Source of the DNA: Chimonanthus salicifolius | Lineage: Eukaryota > Streptophyta > Magnoliopsida > Laurales > Calycanthaceae | DNA: 64,000 nucleotides | Assembly: GCA_013350335.1 (NCBI GenBank) | Contig: CM023534.1 | Coordinates: 15,222,302 to 15,286,301, forward strand | Reading direction: 5' to 3' | The notes under the pieces: generated by a model | What the model saw: only the letters and a program-made list of their open reading frames with translations | What the model was told of the DNA's origin: nothing | Databases searched by the model: none | Made by a program: the position numbers and the translations under genes | Part shown: in pieces, positions 21,801 through 33,199 of the stretch | Layout of the letters: each line of letters opens with the position of its first letter | Position numbering within the stretch: the stretch's first letter is position 1

Positions 21801-24800
21801 TTCTTGACAAGAACCTTCAACACAACTGGTCAAGACTCATGATTGTAGTCTAGAGGATGTGGGTTCAAGTCCCATGAGCATCAGCTAGAGCAGTCGATCC
21901 ATGGAAAGAATTTGCCAAATCAAAATATGAAAACCTACCCCAGATGGATGGGATAAATGACTAGATGATGATGATAATTGGTTTTTGATTCTTCTAAACA
22001 AAATTGCAAACAACCAAAATTGGAAACAGAGGCATCCAAATAGTTATTGTAACGTCTCATGTGCCAGTGCTATTACATGTATTTAAAAAGTTAGGACCCT
22101 ACTTCTATGTCTAGAATAACTCTAATAACTTTTGGTATTACTTTGGCATCCTCTCTACTAACATGGGCATCTAAAAGTAGAAGTTACTTGTGAACCCAAA
22201 GTATCAATCAACTACAACAACTACTAATCAACTTAAAATTAGAAATATTTTTGTTGTTTATAGTTATCATCATGAGCACCATCATCTCCGTCATCTTCAT
22301 CATCATCATCAATGAAGCCTCATCCCATATATCCCAGTTTGGATCTTTTGAAATAGAACTGTAGATAAGAATGGGGAACATTATGGACGAACATGTTTGT
22401 GATATCCACTTGTAGAACATAGTCAATGTCAGATAGTATCCTTATATAATTCATGAGAGACTCCCAATTACGCCACTCTCAATACAAAAGGGTCACTCCC
22501 TATAGTGTTACCTGGTGTATGTGTAGACAGGGAGATTTGCACATATCCCAAGGATTAGTCAAGTGCTCTAAGAGGCCTGGACACCTTGGTCTTCAAAATT
22601 AAAAAAAAACACTCCAAATTAGGCGTGTTTACGTGCTGGGTCGGACCGGGCTTTGTTAAAAAAACCTCGAGCACATTTATGTCTTCAAAAGCTTGAGCCC
22701 GTCTGAAGCCTGTTGGACTTTTCAAGCCAAAGCTTGAGCCCGTTGTTTAAAGCTCGTTTATTTTGCACCTGGCACTTGTTTTTTATTTTTTATTAAATTG
22801 AAAATATAATCGTAGAAATTGAAAGTATACTTAAGTACCTACCTCCATTTAAAATTTCAATCAAAAAAATAGTTTTTAGCCACATGATCTTGATAGTCAA
22901 AGTTGGCGGATGTAAGACGTCCTTGAAAAGATTCAACGTCTGTTGATTTTGAGTGTTAAGATTGAGTGACTAGACATTGAATTTTGAGATGAAATTTTAA
23001 AATGTGGTAGGTCTTTAAGTCAAATTTCAATCTATATGATTATATTTTAAATTTACAAAACAAAAATTAAAAAAAATTAAATTAAATTCTATCAGATATG
23101 AACTTGTAATATATATCTACAATATAAACCAAAGGTCTCATGTTCGACTCCCGAAGTAACCCGATGCCCGTGGCTTGTAGAGGTATGCGGGCATCCAAAG
23201 TTTTACACAATTCCCTCGTACTCGAGGAGAGGTGAGAGTCTTGGGCCTAAAAGCCTGAGCCGTGGCCCATCGGACAAAAATCTTGTCAGGCTCGGGCTGG
23301 GTTCGAACAAATGAACACCCCTACTCCAAATGCATAATGTAGTGGATTATAGGTCATTTTTGAAGCTCTCTTCAACACAACTGATTTGGTTATATGAGTG
23401 CATTCATAATTACTCTTTCCAGGTAACAACAAATGTCTGAGCAGAATATTTTCTAAAATTGTAATACTTACATTTTCAAAGTTCCAGGCGGCTTTTGCAG
23501 AGATCAGGCAAGGATCATTCAATTCTCTTGGTCCTGTCATCCGGTATCTACCAGTACAAGTTCATTGTGGATGGTGAATGGAGATACATTCCTGATCTTC
23601 CCTGTGTAGCTGATGAGATGGGCTGCCTCACTAATCTTCTTGATGTTCATGTATGTTTTAGTCCCATGTCCCATTTCATATTATCATGCAAAGAATGAAA
23701 TCAAGGATTACTAAATTATTGTGCCTATGCAGAACAATAAATACCTAGAATTTTGCTAATCGAACAAGTGTATCATTGACCACTTGATCTAAACTGTCAG
23801 ACTCTGCCTTGTCCAACAATTCAACTAAATACCAATCAATAAGTTGGTCCACCTGTTTACTAGACCATGTTTATTTATTAAAGACTGTTCACCCACACAT
23901 GTGGGTGTAGGATATTCCATTGCACACCACCACATGGGGCCCAGTTTTGCCCATGATAATGAGACCATTAGAAAGGTCTATGTTTAAATATGGCGCCCAA
24001 AAACACCATCATTTCAGATCATTCAAATCATATATTTTAGGCCACGAAACTTTAGGGTTTTTTTTTTTTTTTTTAAAGTGATCTATTTTTAGGAGCATAA
24101 AGAACATGACTGGGTTGATCCAATGATGGTGATTTTTGGTGGGCCAACATACTTGAACATATACTTTTCAAATAGACCCATCAATATGGGTGGGTTGTAT
24201 CCCTAGGTGCACACATGCACCAGGAGGGGGTGGACAGGTGAACATTTTTAACCAGTGCACGTCAGGGCGTGTAAGTGCTTGGGGCAACTTGACTCGCGGT
24301 TTGGATCTGAAACAAATGTCTGATTGGCAGCTCACACAGTTCTGATGAGTGGGAACTAGTCACTTTCAAGATATTGTGATTGCCAATTCCATAGCTTTCT
24401 TTCTTTTCATTTGAACTTTATGGACTCCTTGATTATGAAATGTCAATTGGCATCTTCACTTTACTGTGGATCCTTGGTGGAACTACTTCAGATCTGTTGA
24501 ATTCAGATTTACAGAAGCATTACTGTAAATTGCTAAACGATTCGGACTAGTAAAAAGGGTGAATTATTTGCTTATGGGTATTTTTACGTCTGAGCCCAAA
24601 TATGGAGTGCTTGAACACTAATAAAGTGATAAAATGATATGATATTCCTCTTGCCAATTTAAACTTGACAGGTCATATCAGATTACAAGGGCTAATACTT
24701 GATTTACTTTAACCAATGTGAAGCCAACAGAAAATGTATATACCGTCTCTTCCTTGACCAAGTTTGATATCATCTAAACCAAATTTATCCATAAAAAGGG

Positions 24801-26534
24801 ATACTTGTAGCATACCACTACCCAATGCAAAACATGCTTAAGAATATACAATTATTTAGTTCCATTTCCAAAAAAAAATGCATTATTTAGTACTAAATTT
24901 TTGTGCTATCATTGCATTCCCAACTTCTAGCATGCATCATCCTTGTTCTCTTTGATTGAGGGTTGCCATTGTATCTTTTCAGTGGGCATCTAGAGAATTT
25001 CATGATATTTACTGCATTGATCTTGGCAATGCCTCAATGGAAGGTGTTAGGTTCATAATGGAATTGTTTTATCAGTGCCTTAACCAATCCTTGGTTTGCT
25101 TGCACCCTGGGATTATGGACTAAATAGTATAATGAGATGGAAAGTTGAGCCAAAGGGGATTATGCAAATGTATGAGATAGAATTGATTCCATTGGTTATA
25201 GTGGCGTACTGATGAGTGTGATCATGAGATGAGTATCAACGTGCTTGAAAGGTGAAACACATATAAGCATGGTACACACTGCTAGGTGTCTGATGCATTG
25301 AATGTAACAAGATCTACTGGGAGCATTCAAATATGGATGGTAAGATATGATGAGGTTTGTGTGTATGGTAGAATGACCAAGTGAAGGAGCTGGCTGGTGC
25401 TTGAATGATGTTCTGATGGCCAGTTAAATGTCAATTGAATACAAGGTTTTGGTGTAATCCTCCTGTCATAAACAGTTTAATACCATCATGTCTTTGACTT
25501 GGCTATGCAAAGCGGTGCTCAGACCATTTGACTGGAGGCTTGGTTGCTGCCTCCATGTCCACATGTTGGAAACACCTTTAGCAGGTATTGAGTCACTTAT
25601 CCAAATTGATCATAATATTCCAAGGGCTCAAATACTGTAAATACTAATTTCTACTTTGAGGCACCCGCTGACCTCTCCTCTGCATTATTCATGGATATTT
25701 CTTCACTATTTTCCATTATCTATTAACCTTTCTACTACTCAGTGTACTTGTGGATGTGTACACATTGAATTAAGTGGAGCCAACTAGTCTTGATATGCCC
25801 ATTGTGAGGCCTTGACTTTGTACGGATCCAAACTGATGATATCATGGTCTGGGCTTGGCCATATGCCATTCCATCCCCCACAATACACTTCTATGTTTTT
25901 TGTAAGACACAAATTTACCTTTAGAACAATTGGTCCTTGCCATCCAAAATTGCTACTTTCTCAATTGAATGTTACACTTGCTGTTATTCTTTATCCATTT
26001 ATTTGTAGGAAACATTAGGAATTGTCCTCACCAGAGACATTTTCTTGGGCATGATCTATATTTTTGTCATCATTGTTAGTGTACTACATACAACAATGGT
26101 CTTGAATTCTTTAACAATGAAACTTTGCACACTTGAAACTACGTGTATTCTCTGATCATTATGCTTATATGGTCTGAGTGGTTTCTTTCACTTATAACAT
26201 CACTCATCTTTTGCAGGACAATGTGCCAGAAAATCTAGAAAGTGTTTCCGAGTTTGAGTCCCCACCATCACCGGACTCAAGTTATGGTCAACCCTTCCCA
26301 GTTGATGAGGACTTTGGGAAGGAGCCATTGGCTGTTCCACCACAGCTGCATCTCACTGTTCTTGGGATGCAGAACTCAGAGACAGAAGCTTCTTTGAAAC
26401 CGCAGCATGTTGTTCTCAACCACCTATTCATAGAGAAAGGGTGGGCTTCACAATCTCTGGTTGCACTTGGATTGACCCACAGGTTCCAGTCAAAGTATGT
26501 TACTGTGGTTCTCTACAAACCTTTAAGAAGGTAA
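15873..26534 (+). CDS. SnRK1 regulatory subunit beta (AKINbeta1/2 type)
   Basis: Beta scaffold of the SNF1-related kinase SnRK1, which links the catalytic alpha and the gamma subunit in energy signalling. Exons are 15873-16058, 20755-20936, 23488-23650 and 26217-26534. All junctions are GT-AG, phases agree, and the product is 282 aa (family about 280-290). The start MGNVNG is an N-myristoylation signal, which suggests membrane docking. Residues about 100-177 form the CBM48 glycogen-binding domain, with GSWDNW (W120), YKF (K147) and W154 at the positions that contact sugar in animal AMPK beta. Residues about 215-282 form the association domain with LNHLF and HRFQSKYVTVVLYKPLRR. The protein stops at TAA right after LRR, as in known homologues. 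A long frame upstream of 15873 is leader. Introns are 4.7, 2.55 and 2.57 kb and hold transposon remains. I cannot assign beta1 versus beta2. Confidence 0.95.
16059..17478. other. AKINbeta intron 1, first part
   Basis: No repeat family or exon was recognised here. Two frames (16244-16459, 16911-17201) lack known motifs. Confidence 0.5.
17479..17857. mobile_element. hAT-like MITE, hosting a second MITE
   Basis: The inverted ends are ATCAAGGTTGTCAAAATCGC and its complement ending at 17857, followed inward by GATTCG-rich palindromes. The termini resemble those of 39858-40361 (CAATGTTGTGAAAAATCG). No flanking duplication could be matched at this copy. A separate 156-bp element sits inside. Confidence 0.65.
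17597..17760. mobile_element. Nested MITE with GC-rich core and TTAA borders
   Basis: The inverted ends GTATAACTCTTCTATCGTT (17601) and complement (to 17756) are bordered by TTAA on both sides. The termini extend over GATCCCTYAACT. The core (about 17645-17712) is strongly GC-rich, with GAGCTCCCCGCCGAGCTC. The TTAA borders could be a target duplication or just the end of a palindromic terminus. Confidence 0.65.
18033..18222 (+). mobile_element. tRNA-derived SINE, family A, best-preserved copy
   Basis: It starts CCCAATAGGGTTGGAGTGAT, has a B-box-like GAGTTCAGTTCCCACTC at about 18089 and ends CCTTGGTCTTAAAAAAAAAA. The flanks TTCCATACAAGTAA (18019-18032) and ATCCACACAAGTGAA (from 18223) are a diverged target duplication. 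The other LTR copy near 60440 has the uninterrupted site, so insertion is directly visible. Confidence 0.82.
18780..18897. repeat. 59-bp tandem duplication
   Basis: Two adjacent units beginning GAGATRCACACATGTGTGTC and ending in AAATATTTC. The second LTR copy (about 60980) has a single diverged unit. Confidence 0.85.
19246..19970. other. AKINbeta intron 1, no element recognised
   Basis: Unique-looking AT-rich intron sequence with no conserved coding motif. Confidence 0.45.
19971..20070. repeat. 27-bp minisatellite, about four units
   Basis: The unit ATAAYTGAATAAATAAATGA plus GCAAATA repeats nearly without change. The last unit has GGGCAATG. Confidence 0.9.
20620..20687. repeat. ATT/ACT trinucleotide microsatellite
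   Basis: A compound (ATT)n(ACT)n(ATT)n tract in intron 1, about 70 bp before exon 2. It is a likely length polymorphism. Confidence 0.92.
20937..21804. other. AKINbeta intron 2, first part
   Basis: Nothing is recognised except CAT-rich microsatellite tracts near 21713-21775. Confidence 0.45.
21805..21985 (+). mobile_element. tRNA-derived SINE, family C, with GAT-repeat tail
   Basis: GACTCATGATTGTAGTCTAG is followed by a B box (GTGGGTTCAAGTCCCATGAG, about 21857). It ends CCAGATGGATGGGATAAATG then GATGATGATGATAATT. A minus copy is seen at 33660-33810 and a 3' fragment at 38765-38842. The tail is a GAT/ATG trinucleotide run, not poly-A. Confidence 0.68.
22262..22312. repeat. CAT/CTT trinucleotide microsatellite
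   Basis: An imperfect run of TCATCATC-type triplets in intron 2, on the strand opposite to the GAT tails of SINE family C; it may be a relict tail. Confidence 0.7.
22455..22606 (+). mobile_element. SINE family A, 5'-diverged copy
   Basis: GTTACCTGGTGTATGTG, GGGAGATTTGCACATATCCC, AAGGATTAGTCAAGTGCTC and GGCCTGGACACCTTGGTCTT match the 3' half of 18033-18222, then an A-rich end follows. Confidence 0.7.
22620..23322. mobile_element. hAT-like non-autonomous element in AKINbeta intron 2
   Basis: The termini TAGGCGTGTTTACGTG and complement of TAGGGGTGTTCATTTG flank a 703-bp body. A 9-bp duplication ACTCCAAAT (22611-22619 and 23323-23331) lies outside; hAT elements make 8 bp, and the ninth may be chance. 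The ends carry CCGGGC and GGGCTCGG blocks. No transposase is present. A SINE family B copy sits inside (23115-23240). A related, more decayed copy seems to lie at about 32280-32940. Confidence 0.75.
23115..23240 (+). mobile_element. SINE family B, copy 2
   Basis: AAAGGTCTCATGTTCGACTC, CCCGATGCCCGTGGCTTG and GGGCATCCAAAGTTTTACAC match 2605-2730 block by block. It continues CCCTCGTACTCGAGG, showing the target sequence that the LTR at 2731 interrupts. Confidence 0.68.
23651..26216. other. AKINbeta intron 3
   Basis: There is a long T run near 24058-24075 and a decayed ACATGTGGGTG inverted repeat near 23893. No coding exon or complete element was seen. Confidence 0.5.
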
Positions 26535-28090
26535 AAATAGTCTCTCTCTCTGTACAGTAGGAGGTTGGATGCTGAGAAACATGACCTTATTTCAATTTAT
26601 TTAGTCTGTCTTACTAGAAGTACTTCCCTCGTTTTTCAGCTGATGGATTGAATGAGGTTGCTTCCATGAATTCTCTCTAAAATATTTTTCAAAAAGATGA
26701 AGAACAAAAGAATTTTCTCTATGATTTTTCTTCCTTTTTAATTTGATATGTTGAATGAAGCAGTTGGAAGGAACAATTCACATGGAAAAATTACTGCAAT
26801 ACACCATAATGGAAATATCATTGTAACATGCCAAAATTTTCTTAATTGTTTCATTATTTGTTCATAGAATTTGCTGTTTGATCTATAGATCTAGTTGAAA
26901 AATCCGACTGCTCCATTTATGTTAACTAGGCAGAAAATTTGGGGCATCCATCCTTCAGGTGGGCCCTAGGGTGAACACACTCACTCAAAATCAGTCCCAA
27001 TTTCTCTTTAGAGTTGGAGGAGGGATATTAATGACTCACACTTCACAGGGTATGTTGCCCATGTTAGATTTTTTTTTTTTCTTTCTTTTTTATGTAGTTA
27101 GACTGCCCTACATTATTTATAATCACTACAGTTGAAGCCATTGTATTTGAGGTTTGCTTTCTAATTTCTATTTATCTGCTTTGTCAAAACTCAAACTTGT
27201 CCTCTACTTCTTGATCCACAGCTTGGCATGTCCCTACTTCCCTCACTATAGGCTTGTACTTCCCTTCAATCTTATAAAACATTATGTACTATTCTGCTCA
27301 TTGTTACCAAAATCATGTTTTTCATGGTCACACAAAAAGTACTTTGTAATTTCAAATTAATTTAAAAATAAAATCTGTATAATTCTAATCCTTCATCTTT
27401 TTTCTTATTTAGAGAGGACACTTTTTCAATAACCATTAAATGAATATTGGCTATTTGTCAAAAAAAATTAAAAGAAGTTGCTCAAAAGTTGTAAAAATTG
27501 CAAACAGAAATTTAAGATTAGATTTGGTGAATTTATAGTGATTTAACTCCCTTTATATTTAAAAATAGATTATGTCCATCTAACCAATGACAACCATATA
27601 ATATTGACTGAAATACAAATAACAAAATAATGAGTAGCAAGGTAAATCTCTCTCTTGACACTCACCCCCTATATGTATGGCTTTTGTGTTCATATTTTTT
27701 ATATAACATATTGTATTTAATAGAGCCACGTATGTCAAAAACAAGCATTCAGAAAGCACAAAGCACAAGCTCCAATAGGAAACATACTTGAGTGTCAAAC
27801 ATTAGGTCAGCCTCTCCTACTTGAAAATTTATTCTACCACACCTTAACTGAAGAGGAACAAATCAGGGAAGTAGGGTTTGGTGACTCCATTAAGGTATTT
27901 ACTGACAACTGGATTCTTACAGTTCGCTACCATCCGTGGCTCAATAATTGATTGATAGTGATCTTCATCATCACAGTTGTGTCAGCTCCCATATTTTTAT
28001 GACCCCTTCCCCACTTGGATGATGAGCTGCTTTTTTTTTAATGATGAGCATGTTGTCAGCTCTGCTTACCAATTATATATATAATATTTT
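26535..28090. other. AKINbeta 3' flank and intergenic
   Basis: The 3' UTR must begin here, but no decisive polyadenylation signal can be picked from the AT-rich sequence. Nothing else was recognised. Confidence 0.45.
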
Positions 28091-28290
28091 ATGCACTAAG
28101 GTGTCCAGGCCTTATAGAGCACCCGACTAATATAATCCTCAGGACATATGCAAGTGTCCCTACCACACACTTTGTAAAATGTTATCTCACTGCTTACCAA
28201 TATATCCCCATAGGACCACATGATACTTGCACTTGGCCTCACTTTCCCTTGGGAGATTATATAGTTAAAGTAGACTAGGCCCTCCACTCA
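28090..28290 (-). mobile_element. SINE family A, minus-strand diverged copy
   Basis: On the minus strand it contains CCTGAGGATTATATTAGTCG, GGTGCTCTATAAGGCCTGGACACCTTAG. That is the diagnostic 3' block of family A. The 5' half is hard to align. Confidence 0.6.
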
Positions 28291-28739
28291 AGTATGGTCG
28301 GACCACAGTGTCCATGGCAATGCCAATGGCATCTATCCATAGTCTTGAAACTGCAGATCCTTTCGTGTCACAATCAGTTGTCGACAGCTACTTGATGCTT
28401 TTATAGATAAACATTTTATCAACCTGCAAACTTTGTCATCGATGCAGTGAAACCACCACCCAGCAATTTCTCCACTGCACCTTAGCCCAATCAGTAGGGT
28501 TCTTTAATCAGCTGTTTTGGATTCCCATTATTGGCTGACACAATTGACACAGAATCACCATCAGATCACTATTGCCTTTCAATTATGGCTCATATGGAAA
28601 TCCAAAAATGCCAGCAGTTTTTTTTCCAGCTAGAACTACTTTTAATGAATGGCCACCTGCCCACAAACAGGTACGTAGCCCCGCCACCCCCTTCAACTTC
28701 TGATGCATGGCAAAAGCCACCAAAATACACAATCAAACT

Positions 28740-28842
28740 TAATTATAATGGGATAGGAAGGTTTGCACATATCTTAAGGATTAGTCAGGGTGCTCTAGGA
28801 GTCCTGGACACCTTGATCATAAAAAAATAAAGTCCACTCAAC
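28740..28842 (+). mobile_element. SINE family A, 3' fragment
   Basis: GGTTTGCACATATCTTAAGG, ATTAGTCAGGGTGCTCTAGG and CCTGGACACCTTGATCATAA are followed by A-rich sequence. The head is missing. Confidence 0.65.
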
Positions 28843-29782
28843 CTATCGTTAAAAAAAAAAACTCACTTAACCTACCATACCCTAAGTGATGCTAGATACT
28901 TCGATGTCCTCCCAAGCCCTATGAACTTATTTCATCTGGGCTTTTAATATGATGTATGGGCTATCATTAAAAGCCCAAGGTCCAAACTATATTAATGTGT
29001 CATGTGGGCATCTACTATATCTATTTGCCTCTTCATTCTAACCGAGATATTACGATGAATGGTAATATCAGGATATTTTCAAATTCGCATATTTTATTGG
29101 AAAATTAACGGAAAAATCTCACGAAAAAATAACAAAAATATTAATGAGGAATTTACAAGTATTTTACTGTGAATATATTGGGATATTATTGTGATTTTAT
29201 TGAGAATTTATTGCAGTGTCGATAAATCTTGGAATATTAACGGCAAGTATTATTTTACAGATAAAAACATAGTAGATTTGAAAATATTAGAGATATTTGA
29301 TTCCAACCCAAAATTCGTCTCGGCTCCGTGCCTTGGAGTGCGACTCTAACTACATTTAGAAATGCAAGCAATCTTCGGAAGAATTATGTGTGAATCGTTG
29401 TATAGAAGGGTCTCAATAGAGAAAATGGTTGTGTCAAGAAATTAGCAATCTATATTTTACTTTAGCAAACAAAATTTATATCTTTTAATAATATATTATG
29501 ATCAATTGATTACATAATATTCAAAATTACCATACCCATACACATCTACATGGTTGCCCAAAAAGGTTAACTAGGTATCTGCTGTTTTGTTTGCCATTTT
29601 AAATTTGGACAACATGAAAGTGGTGGGGCTCATTATCGTAGTCCGAAGGTTGTGGGTTCTTCCATTGATTGGACAAATGATTTAAATGTCGACGATATGA
29701 TTTGTTTTTATTTTTTCATTAAAATAAATCAATGGGGAATATGATCTAATAGTATAAAAAAATGTCTAAAAAAGTGTTAGCA
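28843..29782. other. Intergenic, AT-rich with GGATATT/AATATT motifs
   Basis: 29040-29280 is dense in ATATTGGGATATTATTG-like words, reminiscent of a decayed palindromic MITE, but no ends could be set. Confidence 0.4.
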
Positions 29783-29924
29783 CAGGGGTCCGAATATCAG
29801 CCGATATGTTGATATCTCGACCGTATCATATCGGCCGATATCGGTTGTATTTGAAACAAAGAAAAAGAGGAAAAAGAAAAATATGAGTTCGATATATCGA
29901 CCGATACGGTATTTTAAACCCTTG
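29783..29924. mobile_element. hAT MITE, ATCGGCCGATAT family, copy A
   Basis: The ends are CAGGGGTCCGAATATC and AAACCCTTG, with repeated CCGATAT/ATATCGG words between. The flanks are GTGTTAGCA and GTGTAGCA, an 8-bp duplication blurred by one indel. Confidence 0.72.
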
Positions 29925-30509
29925 GTGTAGCATATCAAATTTCTGAAGAACTTGATGAGCATGATAACCGGATCATCTGATGCACGACCAACAAGGAATT
30001 TTCTAGACTACCTTGGGGTCCGGTTATAAATTTTTGAGCTGAAATCTGATATCAGCCAAAATATATAATTTTTGAAAATTTTAATTAAATATTTTTCTCT
30101 TCATGTTATAGAAAAACAAAATTATATCGGCCGTGGATTCCGGTCAGTAAGCCATATAATTAACGGATCTGGACCACTCATCTGACTCCGACGGGTTTTG
30201 TCCACTGAATTTTGGCACTTGTTCCAAGTCTGTAACGATTATTCAACAGTGGGCAACGAATCTCACCTGTTCCCCTTTTTTCTATTTTTTTTTAAAGCTA
30301 TCTATTTACTAATAATTATTTATTTATCTTAACTTGAATTATACGATTACAGTAGTTTTTTAATTTATATTTAAATCTCTCTTTTAGCTCTCTTATCTTC
30401 ACACAATGCTAGCATACCATATCTCGTTTTAATGGTTGAAGTTACTTCTACAATTTCAATTATTGCAAAAGTTACATATATTTCTTTAATTTGATGATAA
30501 TATTTTTTA
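29925..30509. other. Intergenic, nothing recognised
   Basis: AT-rich sequence without an identifiable feature. Confidence 0.45.
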
Positions 30510-30903
30510 AGGGTGTCCATATCCTAACACGGGAATAGTTTTTTAGGAGACACGGGTTTTCCGGACTTCCCACGTTGCCTCTATCCGTCTATACGAAAAT
30601 TTTTAAAAATTAGACATTCAGAAATCGGTGCACCGACTGGATCACTTTCCAGTGAATCGGTACACTTATTTGGACTCTTTCACATCTCAAGAAATCGGTC
30701 CACCGACTGGATCACTTTCCTCAGATTTCTGTTTTCCAGTGATCCGATCGGTACACTGGTCCAATGCACTGATTCACTAGAAAGTGAACCGATTTTTTAA
30801 TGTTTGATTTTTTTTTCCATACGGATAAATGAGGGTAAAATAGAAAGTTCACTAAAACCCGTGTCTACTAAAAGAGTTTTCCTATGTTAGCATGGCCATC
30901 CAT
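30510..30903. mobile_element. TIR MITE with internal CGGTGCACCGA repeats
   Basis: The inverted ends are GGGTGTCCATATCCTAACAC (30511) and complement GATGGCCATGCTAACATAGG on the right, both running into GACACGGGTTTT. The inside has AAATCGGTSCACCGACTGG then ATCACTTTCC twice. A partial relative lies at 762-900. No clear target duplication. Confidence 0.65.
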
Positions 30904-31947
30904 TTAGTATATAAGCTTTTTTTTTTAAAGTATATATATTGTTAAGAGATTTATATTTCGATATTGCATTTATATGAGAAAAAAGTTCTTTGGCGATTCT
31001 CTGGATAGAGGATTCTCCTGTTGAGGGACTCTCCTATACTTTATTTGATAATCACAAGTTGAAAATATAGGGAAAACAAAAGTTCTCTAAGATGACAAAA
31101 AATCTTGTTGGATAAATATAAATAGGAGAAACGTAATAATTAGTGGGCTCAATTAATAAAAATAATTAAATTTCACAATTTTACATGAATATTATTATTT
31201 AAAGGCATCCACTAAAACAATCCACCTTATGAAAAGAGTTATTGAAATGTCTGTAAGTCTCAATAATTAATGTACATACCCATAATTACAAATAATATCA
31301 GTGAAATTTGATATTTTCGATTTAGGTTGGGCCGATAATTATCAACTCAATATTTAAACTATTTTGGCTTATTTCAGACCGTTCATTCTTTTTAAATTTT
31401 ATAAAAACTTAAGTTTCGTTAAAAAGTTAAAAAAGTTTAACATAAATTTCAATACATCTTTTTTACAATAAAATCATAAAAAAAGGAAATGATACGTGCG
31501 AATAGTAACATAAGTAACACCTAGTTTTTTTTCTTTCTTTCTTTTTCTTTTAATTTGCATTGAGCCCATATTGAAAGCCTTATAGGTTGAAAGTAGATTC
31601 GAAAATATATATTTGTACCAAATTTCAGTCAAATTCAATTTTTTATTGTTTGATTTTAAAAACAATTCAAGAACTCTTGGTATTTGATGACTAAGATGAA
31701 ATAGAAGAAAATTGAGCTTGTAACTGAAATTTGGCCTACTTATTAACTTATCAAATTATTAAATGCGTGCAGTTAATTTTTATGATATTAACAAAATAGA
31801 ATAAAATAAAAAGAAAAAAGGACTATTGTCGAATCACGGGAGAGGGAGAGACATAGTGATTCCCAAAAGAAGAGTGAAAAAGACAGGAAATGCCAAAATA
31901 ACAAAAGTTTAGTAAAATAACAGATTTAAATTGGGAAATGGCCAACT
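30904..31947. other. Intergenic, nothing recognised
   Basis: AT-rich sequence; no gene-like frame or repeat family was recognised. Confidence 0.45.
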
Positions 31948-32069
31948 CAGGGGTGCAAAATTCGGTATCAGCTGATGTTATTCTCTCCTTTTTAGAAAAA
32001 AAAACGGCCGACATCGGCCGATATGATACGGCTGAGATATCGGCCTATCGGCCGATATTTGCACCCCTG
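31948..32069. mobile_element. hAT MITE, ATCGGCCGATAT family, copy B (intact)
   Basis: 122 bp with perfect 12-bp inverted ends CAGGGGTGCAAA/TTTGCACCCCTG. The exact 8-bp target duplication GGCCAACT lies at 31940-31947 and 32070-32077. CAGGGGTG ends and an 8-bp duplication are hAT hallmarks. The body carries CATCGGCCGATATGATACGG and TATCGGCCGATA. Confidence 0.9.
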
Positions 32070-32279
32070 GGCCAACTCATATAGATAGACCCCAATCAGA
32101 GCTTGCGCATTGTCAAGTCAAGATTATGTAGTTCGTTCTTTATATTTTTACTAGTAATTTCTTATCATTATATTTAAGTGTAAACAAACATAAAAAATAT
32201 CATATTTCATAAGAATGTTTTTCAATTTTCACTATTTTCAAAGAAGCTTTCTTATAAAATCTATCACTTGATTATCAAG

Positions 32280-32940
32280 TGAAAGGCCGAGCTCGGCCTA
32301 AGCCCGATTTGCCCTATCAACCCGATTAATGCCCAAACCTGAATATGAGCCCAAAAGCTAGTATTTTTTTTTATGAAATATTTGGCTAAAAAGCACTACT
32401 TAAACTATTTTTATAAAGTATGAGTTTTAATTATTATCATATTATTAAATTATAAATAAACATTAAGTATATATTAAATATATTATTTGAATCATATGTG
32501 AATTTTATTTTTTTCTTTTCATTTTTGCTAAAATTGTGAAATTCTAACTGGACAAATTTGAAAGATAATCAAAGTATCACAAGCAAACGAATTTCATCTC
32601 AAAACTCAAACCAGTACACGCCTTTAAAAAATGACATCTGTTGATTTTGATCAAGATCAAGTGGCTTTCATTTGAATTTTTGGATGAAATTTATTGTACA
32701 TGTAGTAATTAAATGAGCTTTCAATCTAACGAGATTGATTTTCATTTCTCAAAGAAAAAATTTAATAGGAAAAAAAGAAAAGAAAAATGGACTAGGTGTG
32801 ATGTACAACATCATAGAGTTTTTTTTTTATAATGTCTACACAATTGGGCCAGGCTTGGGCTTTTGTCCAACACATACATAAGCCCAAGCCCAACTGGCAA
32901 TCGGGCTTTTTTGTCCAAGCTTGACCGCATCTAAATAAAT
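32280..32940. mobile_element. Decayed hAT-like relative of 22620-23322
   Basis: It shares the CATCTGTTGATTTTGA block, a GATGAAATTT block and GGGCTTGGGCTT/GAGCCC-type ends with the intron 2 element. Boundaries and target duplication are not clear. Confidence 0.45.
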
Positions 32941-33037
32941 CAGGCTAGATAGATCGTGGTTTACATGTGAAATCTTTAGATGATTCCAATGGCTCTCATT
33001 TTCTATGGTCATCCCAATCCAAATCCATGGTCTTAAA

Positions 33038-33191
33038 CAAGGGTGTAAATATCAGCCGATATGATTCGTATAGGCCGATATTCGACCGATACGCCGATAT
33101 CTTGGCCGTACCATATCGGCCGATATCGGCTATTTTTTTTTTAAAAAAGAGGAGAGAATAATATCGGCCGATACCAAATTTTACACCTATG
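33038..33191. mobile_element. hAT MITE, ATCGGCCGATAT family, copy C
   Basis: The ends are CAAGGGTGTAAATATC and TTTTACACCTATG. The flanks GTCTTAAA (33030-33037) and GTCTTAAG (33192-33199) match at 7 of 8. The body has CATATCGGCCGATATCGGC and several CCGATA/TATCGG words. Confidence 0.83.
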
Positions 33192-33199
33192 GTCTTAAG

